Positions 1-12,817 are shown, counted from the first letter of the stretch. The stretch is 64,000 bases of DNA from Paracoccus mutanolyticus (GCF_003285265.1 NZ_CP030239.1:3132131-3196130), one strand, 5' to 3'. Notes: generated from the sequence alone by a model not told the origin. Numbers and translations: made by a program.

Positions 1-2
1 GC

Positions 3-2056
<2,054 letters not shown>

Positions 2057-2091
2057 CGCGCCGCAACGCCGTTCGGGTGGCGCCGCCGCAT

Positions 2092-2155
2092 GGGCATTTC
2101 AGAAACGGTGAATGGCAGGCGCGGCGCTGCGCCATTCACCGTTGTTCAAATACCC
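2092..2155. repeat. Intergenic inverted repeat, family A copy 1
   Basis: Two 25-base arms (left starts GGGCATTTCAGAAACGGTG, right ends GTTCAAATACCC) pair with a few mismatches around a short GC-rich loop. It lies 35 bases after proB and 32 bases before the end of the convergent acyltransferase gene, so it could terminate both. Related copies lie at 33418, 39404 and, as a half-site, 52686. Confidence 0.85.
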
Positions 2156-2187
2156 AAGCGAACAGTGCCGTTCGAGGGACATCGGGA

Positions 2188-3093
2188 TTACTCGATGGGC
2201 CGCGGGGTCACGACGGCATGGCGGCCCTGCGACAGCCGGCGGAGCTGCGATAGCTTGACCGCGCCTTCGCCCGGTGCGGGCAGGGCCAGGACCGTGTCGC
2301 GCAGCAGGGCGATCCCGTCCTCGCTGCGGGCGGGCAGGGCCGAGGGCGGGATGGGTGCGCCGATTGTCACCCGGAACGGCTGGCCGGTCTTGTTCAGGAC
2401 CTCGTTGAACAGGGTCACGTCGCGCACGGTGGGATGGATCGCGTCGAGCAGATAGAACAGCACCGAATTGCGCGCCCGGATCCGCAGCGGGATCACCGGC
2501 ACGTCGAACTTCTTGGCGATCATCGCGGCGCTCGCCATCCAGGGCCGTTCGTGCAGCGCCAGGCCGCGCCGCTTGGCCAGGCGTCCGGACGGGAAGATCA
2601 GCCCGATGCGGCCGCGGCCCAGCGCCTCGCGCGTGTAGTCCATCGTCGCGCGGGTCTTGGAGTGGCTGCGCTTTTCCACGCGCCACTCGACCGGTGCGAT
2701 CAGGCTGGAAGACTGCGGCAGGATGCGCATGATGTCGTGGTTGGCGTAGATGAACAGGTCGTCCCGCACCGCCGACACCAGCGCGCTAAGCACGATGCCG
2801 TCCGCGATGCCGGTCGGATGGTTCGACACGATCAGCGCCGGCCCGGTCGCCGGGATATGTTCCAGCCCCTCGACGGTCAGGTCGCGCACGATCAGCTGGG
2901 CGACGCGGCGCATCACCTCGTCCATGGGCAGGTCGCGGTACTCTGCCCCAAGCTCGACGGTGCGCGGATAGCGCAGCAGCCACATCAGCGCCTGCCGCGC
3001 GAGCTCATGGTGCCAGCGGCCCGAAAAGAGCCAGGGCGCCCGCTCGTGTATCAGCGGATCAAGACGGTTCTTCATGTCCTCGCGGGCATCCAT
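2188..3093 (-). CDS. PlsC-like lysophospholipid acyltransferase
   Basis: Probable 1-acyl-glycerol-3-phosphate or lyso-ornithine-lipid acyltransferase acting at the inner membrane; the substrate cannot be told from sequence. With ATG at 3093 the protein is 301 residues. The acyltransferase block I histidine lies in SNHPTGIADG (His92, Asp98), and FPSGRLAKRR (about 167-176) corresponds to the acyl-acceptor block. The His and Asp are five residues apart rather than the canonical four. A start at 3075 (MKNRL) is an alternative. It follows pepN on the same strand after a 52-base gap. The frame is intact. Confidence 0.82.
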   Translation of the reverse strand: MDAREDMKNRLDPLIHERAPWLFSGRWHHELARQALMWLLRYPRTVELGAEYRDLPMDEVMRRVAQLIVRDLTVEGLEHIPATGPALIVSNHPTGIADGIVLSALVSAVRDDLFIYANHDIMRILPQSSSLIAPVEWRVEKRSHSKTRATMDYTREALGRGRIGLIFPSGRLAKRRGLALHERPWMASAAMIAKKFDVPVIPLRIRARNSVLFYLLDAIHPTVRDVTLFNEVLNKTGQPFRVTIGAPIPPSALPARSEDGIALLRDTVLALPAPGEGAVKLSQLRRLSQGRHAVVTPRPIE

Positions 3094-3145
3094 GAGTCCG
3101 TAATGCCGTGCCCGCAAGGCCGCCGCAAGGGCGGTTCTTGCGGCC

Positions 3146-5684
3146 CTAGCCGGCACCGGCAAGGATGCGCGTAACCATCTCGGATGTGTTGCGCGAAAGC
3201 CCCGGCAGGGCAGCCAGCCGTTCCAGCGCGGCGCGCGCCCGGGCGCGGCGGTCCGCGTCATAGCGCGAGATCGTCTCGAAGGCCGAACACATCCGGGCCG
3301 CGGTCTGCGGGTTGACCGGGTCGAGGCGCATCAGCCACTCGGCCACGAAGTCGTAGCCCGAGCCGTCGGCCGCGTGAAAGCCCGCATGGTTCGCGGTCAG
3401 CCCGCCGATCAGGGCGCGGAACCGGTTGGGGTTCTTCCAGTCGAAATCGGGGCGGGCCGCCAGGGCGTGGGCGCGGGCCGCCGCCTGACGGGGCGGGCTG
3501 CGCAGCGGCTGGACCATGAACCACTTGTCCATGACCAGCCGGTTGTCCGAGAAGTCGCGGGCGAAATCGGCCAGCGCCTCGGCGTCGCGGCCCAGCGTCA
3601 CCAACTGTTCCAGCGCCCCCTGGCGTTCGGTCATGTTGGTGGCATCGGCAAACAGCGCCTTGGCCCGGGCGCCCCCATCCAGCCGCGACAGCGGCCCCAG
3701 GCAGGCCAGCCGCAGGCTGCGCCGGCCCGCGCCCTCGGCATCGGGGCGATAGGGGCCAAAGGATGCCATGGCATCGTAAAGCCGGGCCAGGGCGCGCTGA
3801 TGCGCCTGGGCAAGCGCCGCCGCCAAGGCTTCGCGCGCGGCGTGGATCGCGTCGGGGTCGGGGGTCGCACCGCGCGCGGCCAGTGTTGTCGCGACCTCCT
3901 CCTCGCCGGGCAGGGACAGGCACAGCGCGGCGAAGGCGGGATCGGCCTGGGCCTGGTCCAGAACGCCGCCGAGCGCCTGGATGAACTCGGCCCCGCCTGC
4001 GGTCCCGGTGGTTCCGGCCAGCAGCGGTCCAGCGCCAGATTGTGGCCGCCTGTCAGCGCGCAAGGTGTTGGAGCACGCGCAAGCAGCAGCGTCGATGCCT
4101 GCGGGGTTGTGTTGCGTAAATCGTCACCGGCGCGGAACATCCTCGCAGCAGCGACACGACCGGGCGCGCGCCCAGGCCCTCGAAGGCAAAGCTCTGCTGC
4201 GCCTGGGTCATTTCCAGCACCGTGGTCGGCAGCACCTCGTCTCCGTTCGGGCCGATCAGACCCAGGGCGATGGGGATGACGCGCGGCGGCTTTTCCGCCT
4301 GACCGGGCGTCGGGGCGGTTTCCTGGCGGAAGTGCAGGGTCAGCGTGCCCGCGTCCCATTCCTCGACCAGGGACAGGCGCGGGGTGCCGGCGTCCGTATA
4401 CCAGCGCTTGAACTGCGTCAGGTCGCGGCCTGTGGCGTCCTGGAACACGGCGATCCAGTCCTCGATGGTGCAGGCTTGGCCGTCGTGGCGCTTGAAATAG
4501 AGGTCCAACGCCGAGGCATAACCCTCGTCTCCCACCAGCCGCTTGAGCATGCCGATGACCTCGGCGCCCTTTTCGTAGACGGTGGCGGTGTAGAAGTTGT
4601 TGATTTCCTGATAGTGATCGGGGCGCGGCGGATGCGCCAGCGGCCCGGCATCCTCGCGGAACTGACGGGCGCGCAGGGTCTGGACGTCATGGATGCGCTT
4701 GACCGCGGGGCTGCGCATGTCGGCGGTGAACTGCTGGTCGCGGAACACCGTCAGTCCCTCTTTCAGGCACAGTTGGAACCAGTCGCGGCAGGTGATGCGG
4801 TTGCCGGTCCAGTTGTGGAAGTACTCGTGCGCGATCACGCCCTCGATGCGCTCGTAATCGCCATCGGTCGCGGTGTCCGCCGTCGCCAGCACCAGCTTGG
4901 AGTTGAAGATGTTCAGCCCCTTGTTCTCCATCGCGCCCATGTTGAAATCGTCGACGGCGACGATGTTGAACACGTCCAGGTCGTATTCGCGGCCATAGAC
5001 CTGTTCGTCCCAGCGCATCGAGCGGATCAGGCTTTCCAGCGCATAGCCGGCGCGCCCCTCGTCCCCGGGACGGACCCAGACGTTCAGCGCGACATCGCGA
5101 CCCGAAGCGGTCGTGAAGCGGTCGGACACCGCGCGCAGATCGCCCGCCACCAGCGCGAACAGATAGGCCGGTTTGGGCCAGGGATCGTGCCAGACGGCGC
5201 GGCCGGGGGCGCTTTCCCCGGGGTTGCCGTTCGACAAGAGCACCGGCTGATCGGAATTGATCGTGACGTGAAAGGATGCCATCACGTCGGGCCGGTCGGG
5301 ATACCAGGTGATGTGGCGGAACCCCTCGGCCTCGCACTGGGTGCAGAACATGCCGCCGGACAGATACAGCCCCTCCAGCGCGGTGTTGGTCTCGGGGTCG
5401 ATCTCGACCTCGGCCTGAAAGGTGAAGGCGTCGGGCAGGTCGGGCACGACCAGCCGTTCGTTCGCCGCGTCGATCAGCGCGGGATCAAGCGGTTTGCCAT
5501 CCACCGACAGCGCCAGCGTGCGCAGCCCGGCGCCGTCCAGCACCAGGTCGCCCGGGCCCTGGCGGCGAAACGCGATGCGCGAGCGCACCCGCGTGCCGCG
5601 TGGCGCCAGGTCGAACTCCAGCCGGGTTTCGGTGATCTGGAACGGATAGGGACGCCAGTCGGCGAGGGATCGGGTGGCGGTCAT
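3146..5684 (-). CDS. pepN: Aminopeptidase N (M1 family), one frameshift region
   Basis: Cytoplasmic zinc aminopeptidase of peptide turnover. The first 530 or so residues are intact and include the exopeptidase motif GAMEN and the zinc site HEYFHNWTGNR with the downstream LKEGLTVFRDQ glutamate. The frame breaks between about 4050 and 4150, just after RGCSAPVTIY. The helical C-terminal domain resumes in another frame and ends at 3146. Total length of about 846 residues fits the family. The start at 5684 (MTATRSLADW) gives the usual N-terminus. The break sits in a poorly conserved linker and looks like a sequence error. Confidence 0.92.
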
Positions 5685-5856
5685 GGGGCACCTCGGCCTG
5701 CGGGAATAAAAACGACAACGCACGGAACTTGTGCGGAAACTCAACAGTTAGACGCCAGATAGCCGGGTCGCAAGCCGGGTGGATCGCCGCGGCGGGATGC
5801 GGCCGCCCGCTTCGCCTTACCGCCCAGGATCCGGGGGACATACAGAGGAGAGCGAG

Positions 5857-6591
5857 ATGTCAAATATCGACCCGAACGATCCCAACCGCGTGGATCCGGT
5901 GGACCCCGCCCGCCCGGGGCAGGTCAACCAGACCTATGTCGCGCCCGTCGAAAAGCGCGCGTCGCCCTTGCCGCTGATCATCGGTATTCTGCTTGCGCTG
6001 GCGATTGCCTATTTCGTTCTGCAATACTTCATGAACCGCAACGAGGTGACGACTGGCGACGAACCCGCCGCGACCACCACCACTGCGCCCGCCACGGACA
6101 CGACGGCGGCGCCTGCGGGCACCACGACCGCGCCTGCCGCGGACGCCGCCGCCGATGCGGCCAATGATGCGGCCGAATCCGCCGACGCCGCCGCGAATGA
6201 CGCGGCCAGCGCCGCCAGCAACGCGGCCGACGCCGCAAGCAGCGCGGCCAGCAGCGCCGGCACTGCCGCGAGCAACGCCGCCGAGGATGCCAACGCCGCT
6301 GCCGGAAATGCCGCCGATGCGGCCCGCGATGCCGCCGAGGACGCGGCGACTGCCACCGGCAACGCTGTCGATGCGGCGGGGACCGCCGCCGGCAATGCCG
6401 CGAACAACGCGGCCGAGGCGGCCAGCGACGCGGCCAGTCAGGCACGCGATGCCGCGACCGACGCCGCCAATGCGGCAGGCGAAGCCGCGCGCGACGCGGG
6501 CGATGCCGTGGGCGATGCGATCAGCGTCGAACCCGCAACGCCGGCGACGCCGGCCCCCGGCACGACCACCACGCCCCCTGCCAGCAACTGA
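5857..6591 (+). CDS. Membrane-anchored alanine-rich hendecad-repeat protein
   Basis: A 244-residue protein preceded by a GAGGAG ribosome site. A polar N-terminus of about 35 residues leads into one transmembrane segment (PLPLIIGILLALAIAYFVL), a Thr/Ala/Pro linker, and a roughly 120-residue tract that divides into eleven consecutive 11-residue units. Alanine dominates unit positions 1, 2, 5, 6, 9 and 10; Asp, Asn, Ser, Glu or Thr fill 3, 4, 7, 8 and 11. The tail is Pro/Thr-rich. The pattern predicts a long amphipathic helix or hendecad coiled coil, comparable to LEA-type repeats, on either side of the membrane. No family or function is recognised. An intrinsic terminator follows the stop. Confidence 0.8.
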   Translation: MSNIDPNDPNRVDPVDPARPGQVNQTYVAPVEKRASPLPLIIGILLALAIAYFVLQYFMNRNEVTTGDEPAATTTTAPATDTTAAPAGTTTAPAADAAADAANDAAESADAAANDAASAASNAADAASSAASSAGTAASNAAEDANAAAGNAADAARDAAEDAATATGNAVDAAGTAAGNAANNAAEAASDAASQARDAATDAANAAGEAARDAGDAVGDAISVEPATPATPAPGTTTTPPASN

Positions 6592-6611
6592 CGGCGCGGG
6601 ACATGCATCGG

Positions 6612-6647
6612 CCGCCGCCCATCCCGGGCGGCGGTTCTTTTATTTTT
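6612..6647 (+). terminator. Intrinsic terminator
   Basis: A perfect 9-bp GC stem (CCGCCGCCC / GGGCGGCGG) with loop ATCCC is followed by a T-rich tract, 20 bases after the alanine-rich gene's stop codon. Confidence 0.85.
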
Positions 6648-6659
6648 CGAAAAATCAGA

Positions 6660-6676
6660 TTATACGCCCGGTATAA
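6660..6676. promoter_or_regulatory. Palindromic operator candidate upstream of glcB
   Basis: A perfect dyad TTATAC-GCCCG-GTATAA lies 84 bases before the malate synthase start, in a short AT-rich stretch that must hold the promoter. A TTGTCA box about 15 bases downstream could be the -35 element. GntR-type repressors commonly bind such dyads, but no regulator gene is adjacent, so the assignment is inference. Confidence 0.4.
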
Positions 6677-6759
6677 AGTGGCCGGAGTTGTCAATCACCA
6701 GGGTTTGGCATACCACCGTGCACCGAACTGCCGACAGAGAACTAAGGAAGGGGATCGCG

Positions 6760-8897
6760 ATGGGTCGCGTGGAAAAGGCCGGATTGCGGGTCGATGAAGT
6801 GCTTGCGGATTTCATCAATCAAAGGGCGCTTCCCGCCAGCGGGGTCGAGCCCCGGCGCTTCTGGGAGGGTCTCTCGACGCTGATCCACGACTTCGGCCCC
6901 CGCAACCGCGCGCTGCTGGAAAAGCGCGACGCGCTGCAGGCCGCGATCGACGGCTGGCACATCACCCGCCGCGGCGAGCCGGCGGATGCGGGCGCCTATC
7001 GCGATTTCCTGACCGAGATCGGCTATCTGGTGCCCGAGGGCGAGGACTTCACCGTCGAGACGCCCGAAACCGATCCCGAATTCGCCAGCATCGCGGGGCC
7101 GCAGCTGGTCGTGCCGATCACCAATGCCCGCTACGCGATCAATGCGGCGAACGCCCGCTGGGGCAGCCTTTACGACGCGCTTTACGGCACCGACGCCATG
7201 GGCGACCTGCCGCAGGCCAAGGGCTATGACCCTGAACGCGGTGCGCGCGTCATCGCCTGGGCGCGCGACTTCCTGGACGGGGCCGTGCCGCTGGCCGAAG
7301 GGTCCTGGGCCGCAATCGACGGGCTTTCGGTTGCGGACGGCGCGCTGATCCCGGCGCTGCGCGATCCGGCGAAATTCGTCGGTCACATCGGGGAGGCCGG
7401 CAAGCCCAGCGACATCTTCCTGCGCAACAACGGGCTGCTGATCCGCGTGGTCATCGACCCCTCGAAACCCGTCGCCCAGCAGGACAAGGCCGGGATCGCC
7501 GACCTGGTGATCGAATCCGCCCTGTCCGCGATCATGGATTGCGAGGATTCCGTCGCCTGCGTCGATGGCGCCGACAAGACGCTCGCCTATGGCAACTGGC
7601 TGGGCCTGATGGACGGCACCTTGGCCGAAGAGGTCGAGAAGAACGGCAAGACCTTCACCCGCCGCCTGAACCCGGACGTGACCTTCACCGCGCCCGATGG
7701 CGCCACGGCGACGGCCAAGGGACGGGCCCTGATGCTGGTGCGCAACGTGGGCCATCTGATGACCACGCCCGCCGTCCTGGACCGCGAGGGCAACGAGGCG
7801 TTCGAAGGGCTTCTGGACGCCATGGTCACGACACTCTGCGCCATGCCCGACCTGAAGAAGGACGGGCCGCGCAATTCGGTCACCGGCTCGATCTATGTGG
7901 TCAAGCCCAAGATGCACGGTCCCGAGGAAGTGGCCTTCGCCGTCGAGATCTTCGATTTTGTCGAGGATGTGCTGGGCCTGCCCCGCAACACGTCAAGCTG
8001 GGCATCATGGACGAGGAGCGCCGCACCAGCGCCAACCTCAAGGAATGCATCCGCGCCGCGAAACACCGCGTGGCCTTCATCAACACGGGCTTCCTGGACC
8101 GCACCGGCGACGAATACCACACCTCGATGGAGGCGGGCGCGATGCTTGCCAAGGGCGAGATGCGGGGCCAGCCCTGGATTTCCGCCTATGAGGACCGCAA
8201 CGTCGACATCGGCCTGCGCTGCGGCCTGGCCGGCAAGGCCCAGATCGGCAAGGGCATGTGGGCGATTCCCGACAAGATGGCCGACATGCTGGCGCAAAAG
8301 ATCGCCCATCCGATGGCCGGCGCGAACACCGCCTGGGTGCCCAGCCCCACGGCAGCCACGCTGCACGCCACGCATTACCACAAGGTCGACGTTCACGCCC
8401 GCCAGGCCGAGATCGAGGCGCTGAAGCGTCCGGCGCGACTGGAGGACCTGCTGACCATCCCGCTGGCTCAGGGCCGCAACTACAGCGACGAGGAAATCGC
8501 CCGCGAACTGGAAAACAACTGCCAGGGCATCCTGGGCTATGTCGTGCGCTGGGTGGACCAGGGGGTCGGCTGCTCGAAGGTGCCGGACATCCACGATGTG
8601 GGCCTGATGGAGGACCGTGCGACGCTGCGCATCTCGGCGCAGTCGCTGGCGAACTGGCTGCACCACGGCGTGGTGACGCAAAGCCAGGTCATGGACGCCA
8701 TGCGCAAGATGGCCGAGGTCGTCGACCGCCAGAACGCCGGCGATCCCGCCTATCGCCCGATGGCGCCCGGCTATGACGGGGTTGCGTTCCAGGCCGCCTG
8801 CGACCTGGTGTTCCTGGGCCGGATGCAGCCCTCGGGCTATACCGAACCCGTTCTGCACGCCCGCCGCCTGCAGGCCAAGGCCGAGGCGCGGGGCTGA
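6760..8897 (+). CDS. glcB: Malate synthase G, one frameshift
   Basis: Condenses glyoxylate with acetyl-CoA to malate and works downstream of glycolate oxidase (glcDEF lies at 48.8 kb). AAGGAAGGGG precedes the ATG at 6760. The protein is of the single-chain G type, about 712 residues, with conserved segments [45 protein letters not shown] and [16 protein letters not shown]. One base appears lost near 7996: the expected [14 protein letters not shown] is split because CACG-TCAAG lacks one G. After that the frame is intact to the stop. A single-base sequence error is the simplest reading. Confidence 0.95.
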
Positions 8898-8983
8898 ACC
8901 CGGCGCGCCCCGCCCGCGCCATGCCGCGGGGCGCGATGCCGTTCCGGCTTGCGGGTTGCCGGCTTCGCGGCTAATTCCCACCC

Positions 8984-10038
8984 ATGCTTCCCGCCGAACG
9001 CCTGTCTCAGATCACCCAGCGCTTCGAGTTTCTCGAAGCGCGCCTGAACGCCGGTCCCTCGGCCGACGAAATCGCCCGGATCAGCCGCGAATATGCCGAA
9101 CTGAAGCCCGTCGTCGCCCAGATCGCCGAGTGGCGCGCGGCGCAGGACGGCATCCGCGAGGCGCAGGCCATGCTGGCCGATGCCGAGATGCGCGAGCTGG
9201 CCGAGGACGAGTTGTCGCGCCTGCGCGGCCTGCTGCCCGACCTGGAGCAGCGGCTGCGCATCGCCCTGCTGCCGCGCGACGCGGCCGACGCCCGGCCCGC
9301 GACCTGGAGATCCGCCCCGGCACCGGCGGGGACGAGGCCGCGCTGTTCGCGGGCGATCTGCTGACCATGTATCGCCGCTATGCGGAATCGCAGGGCTGGA
9401 CCTTTCAGCTGCTGGAGCTGTCGGAATCCGAACTGGGCGGCGTGCGCGAGGCCGTCGCGCGGATCGAGGGCGAGGGCGTCTTTGCCCGGCTGAAATACGA
9501 ATCCGGCGTGCACCGGGTCCAGCGCGTGCCGGAGACCGAATCCGGCGGCCGCATCCACACCAGCGCCGCGACCGTCGCCGTCCTGCCCGAGGCGGCCGAG
9601 GTCGATATCGACATTCCCGCAGGCGACATCCGCATCGACACCATGCGCGCCAGCGGCGCGGGCGGGCAGCATGTCAACACGACCGATTCGGCGGTGCGCA
9701 TCACCCACCTGCCGACCGGGATCGTCGTGACCAGCAGCGAAAAGTCCCAGCACCAGAACCGCGCCAACGCCATGGCCGTGTTGCGCGCCCGGCTTTACGA
9801 TCAGGAGCGAAGCCGCGCCGATGCCGAACGCGCCGCCGACCGCAAGTCCCAGGTCGGCTCGGGCGACCGATCGGAACGCATCCGCACCTACAACTTTCCG
9901 CAGGGCCGGATGACCGATCACCGCATCGGGTTGACGCTTTATGCGCTGGACCGGATCATGGCGGGCGACCTGACCGAAATCACGGACGCGCTGATCGCCC
10001 ATGACCAGGCCGCCCGGCTGGCCATGCAGGAGGGCTGA
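8984..10038 (+). CDS. prfA: Peptide chain release factor 1, one frameshift
   Basis: RF1 recognises UAA and UAG and triggers peptide release. The N-terminal helical domain starts at [20 protein letters not shown]. The frame shifts near 9300, just before [11 protein letters not shown], and continues through the catalytic GAGGQHVN loop to the end, about 351 residues in total. An essential gene cannot really be broken here, so this is probably a base-call error. The stop overlaps the prmC start (TGATG), giving the usual prfA-prmC pair. Confidence 0.95.
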
Positions 10039-10867
10039 TGCCCACCGGGCACGAGATGCTGCGCGCCGCCGTTCCGGTGTTGCAGGCCGCCGGCGTGCCG
10101 GAGCCGGAACGTGACGCCCGGCTGTTGCTGCAACACGCCCTGGCCGTGCCCCGGCATCGCCTGCGCGAGGCGCTGACCTGCCGCTGCCCGATGCGGCGGA
10201 AGCCGCCTATCGCGCGGCCATCGCGGCTCGGGCCGCGCGCCAGCCCGTCAGCCAGATCATCGGCCGCCGCGCCTTCTGGAAACACGAATTCCGCGTGACC
10301 CGGGACACCCTGGACCCGCGCCCCGAAACCGAAACCCTGGTCGCTGCCGCCATAGAGGAGCCCTTCGGCACGGTGCTGGATCTGGGCACCGGGACGGGGG
10401 CGATCCTGATCTCGGTCCTGGCCGAGCGGCCGGGCGCCAGGGGGACGGGCACCGACATTTCGGTCGCGGCGCTTGAAGTGGCGCGTGAAAATGCTGAAAC
10501 GTCAGGCGTCTGCGCGGATTTCCTCCGGTCAGACTGGTTCTCGGCCGTCGTCGGTCGGTATGATCTGATCCTGTCGAATCCCCCCTATATCGCGCAGGCC
10601 GAGATGGCCGATCTGTCGCCCGAGGTGCGCGACTGGGAACCGGCGGGCGCGCTGACCGATGGAGCCGACGGGCTTTCGGCCTATCGTGCCATCGTGGCGG
10701 GCGCCCCGGCCCATATGACCCCCGGCGCCCGGCTGATGGTCGAGATCGGCCCGACCCAGGGTGCCGCCGTATCCGCGCTGATGCAGGCGGCCGGGCTCGT
10801 GCAGGTGACGCTGCGTCAGGACCTGGATGGCCGCGACCGCGTGGTTTCGGGCCGCAAACCGCGCTGA
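10038..10867 (+). CDS. prmC: Release-factor glutamine methyltransferase, one frameshift
   Basis: Methylates the glutamine of the GGQ motif in RF1 and RF2, which fits its position overlapping prfA. The N-terminal helical domain is in the first frame. It shifts near 10180 (expected LPLPDAAEAAYRAA is displaced by one base), then continues with GRRAFW, DPRPETETLV, the SAM-binding LDLGTGTGAILIS and the catalytic NPPYI. Length of about 276 residues is normal. Confidence 0.94.
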
Positions 10868-11108
10868 TCCGCCGACCGCGGGCAGATTCCGGCAAAAAAT
10901 CGAAAAAAGCGCTTGTCAGCCCGGTCTGGGGATGCTTAGTGAACGGTGTGACGGGGGCGTAGCCGCCCACGCACGGGTCAGTTGCCCTCAGCCTTCATCG
11001 GTCAAATGGGATATCGGGCTTAGCTCCGCTTCTGAACTGGCACCTGCTGCACGATATGACCCCAACCAGAGCCGGCCTGTAGCCGTGCCACCAATTGACA
11101 ATAAGCTG

Positions 11109-11966
11109 ATGAGATCATCCAAATCCCGTTCGCGTAACAAGTCGAACCGCCAACGCACGCTTGGGAACGTGGTCAACCGCGTTTTCGACTCCTCGGGTCC
11201 CGAGGGCAAGGTTCGCGGCACGCCCCAGCAGATCATTGAAAAGTACCTGACGCTGGCGCGCGATGCCCAGCTGTCGAACGACCGGGTTGCCGAGCAGAGC
11301 TTCCTTCAGCACGCCGAACACTATACCCGGATGCTGGGCGAGGCGCAGCGCGAGCAGGCCGAGCGCCAGGGCCACCAGAACGGCCAGCCGCGCGACGAGG
11401 ATCGCGACGACGGCCATCAGGGCGAGTCCGGCCAGTCGTGGAGCGGCCAGAACGGCCACCGTGCCGAACGCGCCGACGACAATCGCGGCGACCGGGGCGA
11501 AAACCGCCAAGAGGGCCGGGGCGAAAACCGCCGCGAGCAGCGCCGCGACGACCGCCGGGACGATCGGCGCGACAGCAATCGCGAGGCGCGGGAACAGCGT
11601 GAGCCGCGCGAGGACCGCCAGCCCGCCCGCGCCGAGCGCCAACCCGAGCCGCAGCCGGAACTGGGCCTGCCTCCGGTGATCGCCACCGAAGAGGCGGCCG
11701 GTCCGGTCGATACGCCGGAATCCACCGCGCGTCCCGAACCGGCCCCCGAAGCCGCATCCCGCGCACAGCCGCCGCAACCGGCCGACCTTTCAATGTGGTC
11801 GTATGCATCAGCACTTGGGCGCTTGGCATCGCCGCCGAGGAAGCGTCCCCGGCGTTCAGCCGCATGAGGCGCCAGAAGTTCGGCAGGTGGTCGAGACACA
11901 CCGCCGCGGCGCAAGCCTGCCGCCTCGGCCGAAAAGCCCGCGGCGGAAAAAGCCTCGGGCGAATAA
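11109..11966 (+). CDS. DUF4167 protein, C-terminus frameshifted
   Basis: A conserved alphaproteobacterial protein of unknown function. The N-terminal basic domain (MRSSKSRSRNKSNRQRT, then GTPQQIIEKYLTLARDAQ) matches DUF4167. It is followed by a very charged, low-complexity Arg/Asp/Gln/Glu tract. The original frame meets a TGA at 11865, but the family's typical Lys/Ala/Glu-rich tail (KPAASAEKPAAEKASGE) is readable in the starting frame up to TAA at 11966, so two compensating indels are likely between 11800 and 11900. The 241 bases upstream contain no recognised gene. The gene converges on rsmA with a 3-base gap. Confidence 0.78.
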
Positions 11967-11969
11967 GAA

Positions 11970-12817
11970 TCAGCGCGGCGCGGCGGCCAACAGCCGCGCC
12001 AGCGCGCAGAACTGTTCCAGCCCGATCTCCTCGGCCCGCGCGGTGGGGGCAATCCCCGCCTCGACCAGCAGGTCCTCGATCGCCGGATGCAGCCCTTTCA
12101 GCGAGGCGCGCAGCATCTTGCGCCGCTGGTTGAAGCCCGCCGCCACCACCCGGTTCAGCACCGCCGCATCGGCGGGATAGCGCGGCTCGGGCAGCGCGGT
12201 CAGATGCACGACCGAGGAATGGACCTTGGGCGCGGGCACGAAGGCTTCGGGTGGCAGGGTCATCACGATTTTCGCGTCGCTGCGCCATTGCGCCAGGACC
12301 GCCAGCCGGCCATAGGCCTTGCCGCCGGGCCGGGCCACGATGCGCTCGGCCACTTCCTTCTGGAACATCAGCGTCAGAGATTGCCAGAACGGCGGCCATT
12401 GCGGTGGCGTCAGCCAGCGGATCAGCAACTCGGTGCCGACATTGTAGGGCAGGTTGGCGCATATGCGGATCGGCGGCGTCAGATGCGCCAGCGGGTCGAT
12501 TTCCAGCGCATCGCCGTGGATCACCTCCAGCCGGCCCGGATAGGCATGGCGATCTCGGCCAGTGCGGGCAGGGCGCGGTCGTCCTTTTCGATGGCGAGCA
12601 CCCGGCGCGCGCCTTCGGCCAGCAGCCCCCGGGTCAGGCCGCCGGGGCCGGGGCCGACCTCGATCACATCGCAGCCGGTCAGGTCGCCGGCGGCGCGGGC
12701 GATCTTGGCGGTCAGGTTCAGGTCCAGCAGGAAGTTCTGGCCCAACTGCTTTTTCGCCCGCAAGTCGTGGCGCGCGATGACCTCGCGCAGCGGCGGCAGC
12801 CCGTCGATCGCGCTCAT
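11970..12817 (-). CDS. rsmA: 16S rRNA dimethyladenosine transferase, one frameshift
   Basis: KsgA dimethylates the two adjacent adenines near the 3' end of 16S rRNA. The start at 12817 overlaps the pdxA stop (ATGA). The N-terminus carries [11 protein letters not shown] and the SAM motif [14 protein letters not shown]. The frame shifts near 12540, then continues through GDALEID, the catalytic NLPYNVGT and FNQRRKMLR. Length is about 282 residues, as expected. Confidence 0.94.

Noticed and set aside
6009..6445. Two long minus-strand frames opposite the alanine-rich gene
   Set aside because: They are low-complexity Ala/Ser/Val or Arg/Pro translations created by the repetitive GCC/GCG codons on the other strand.
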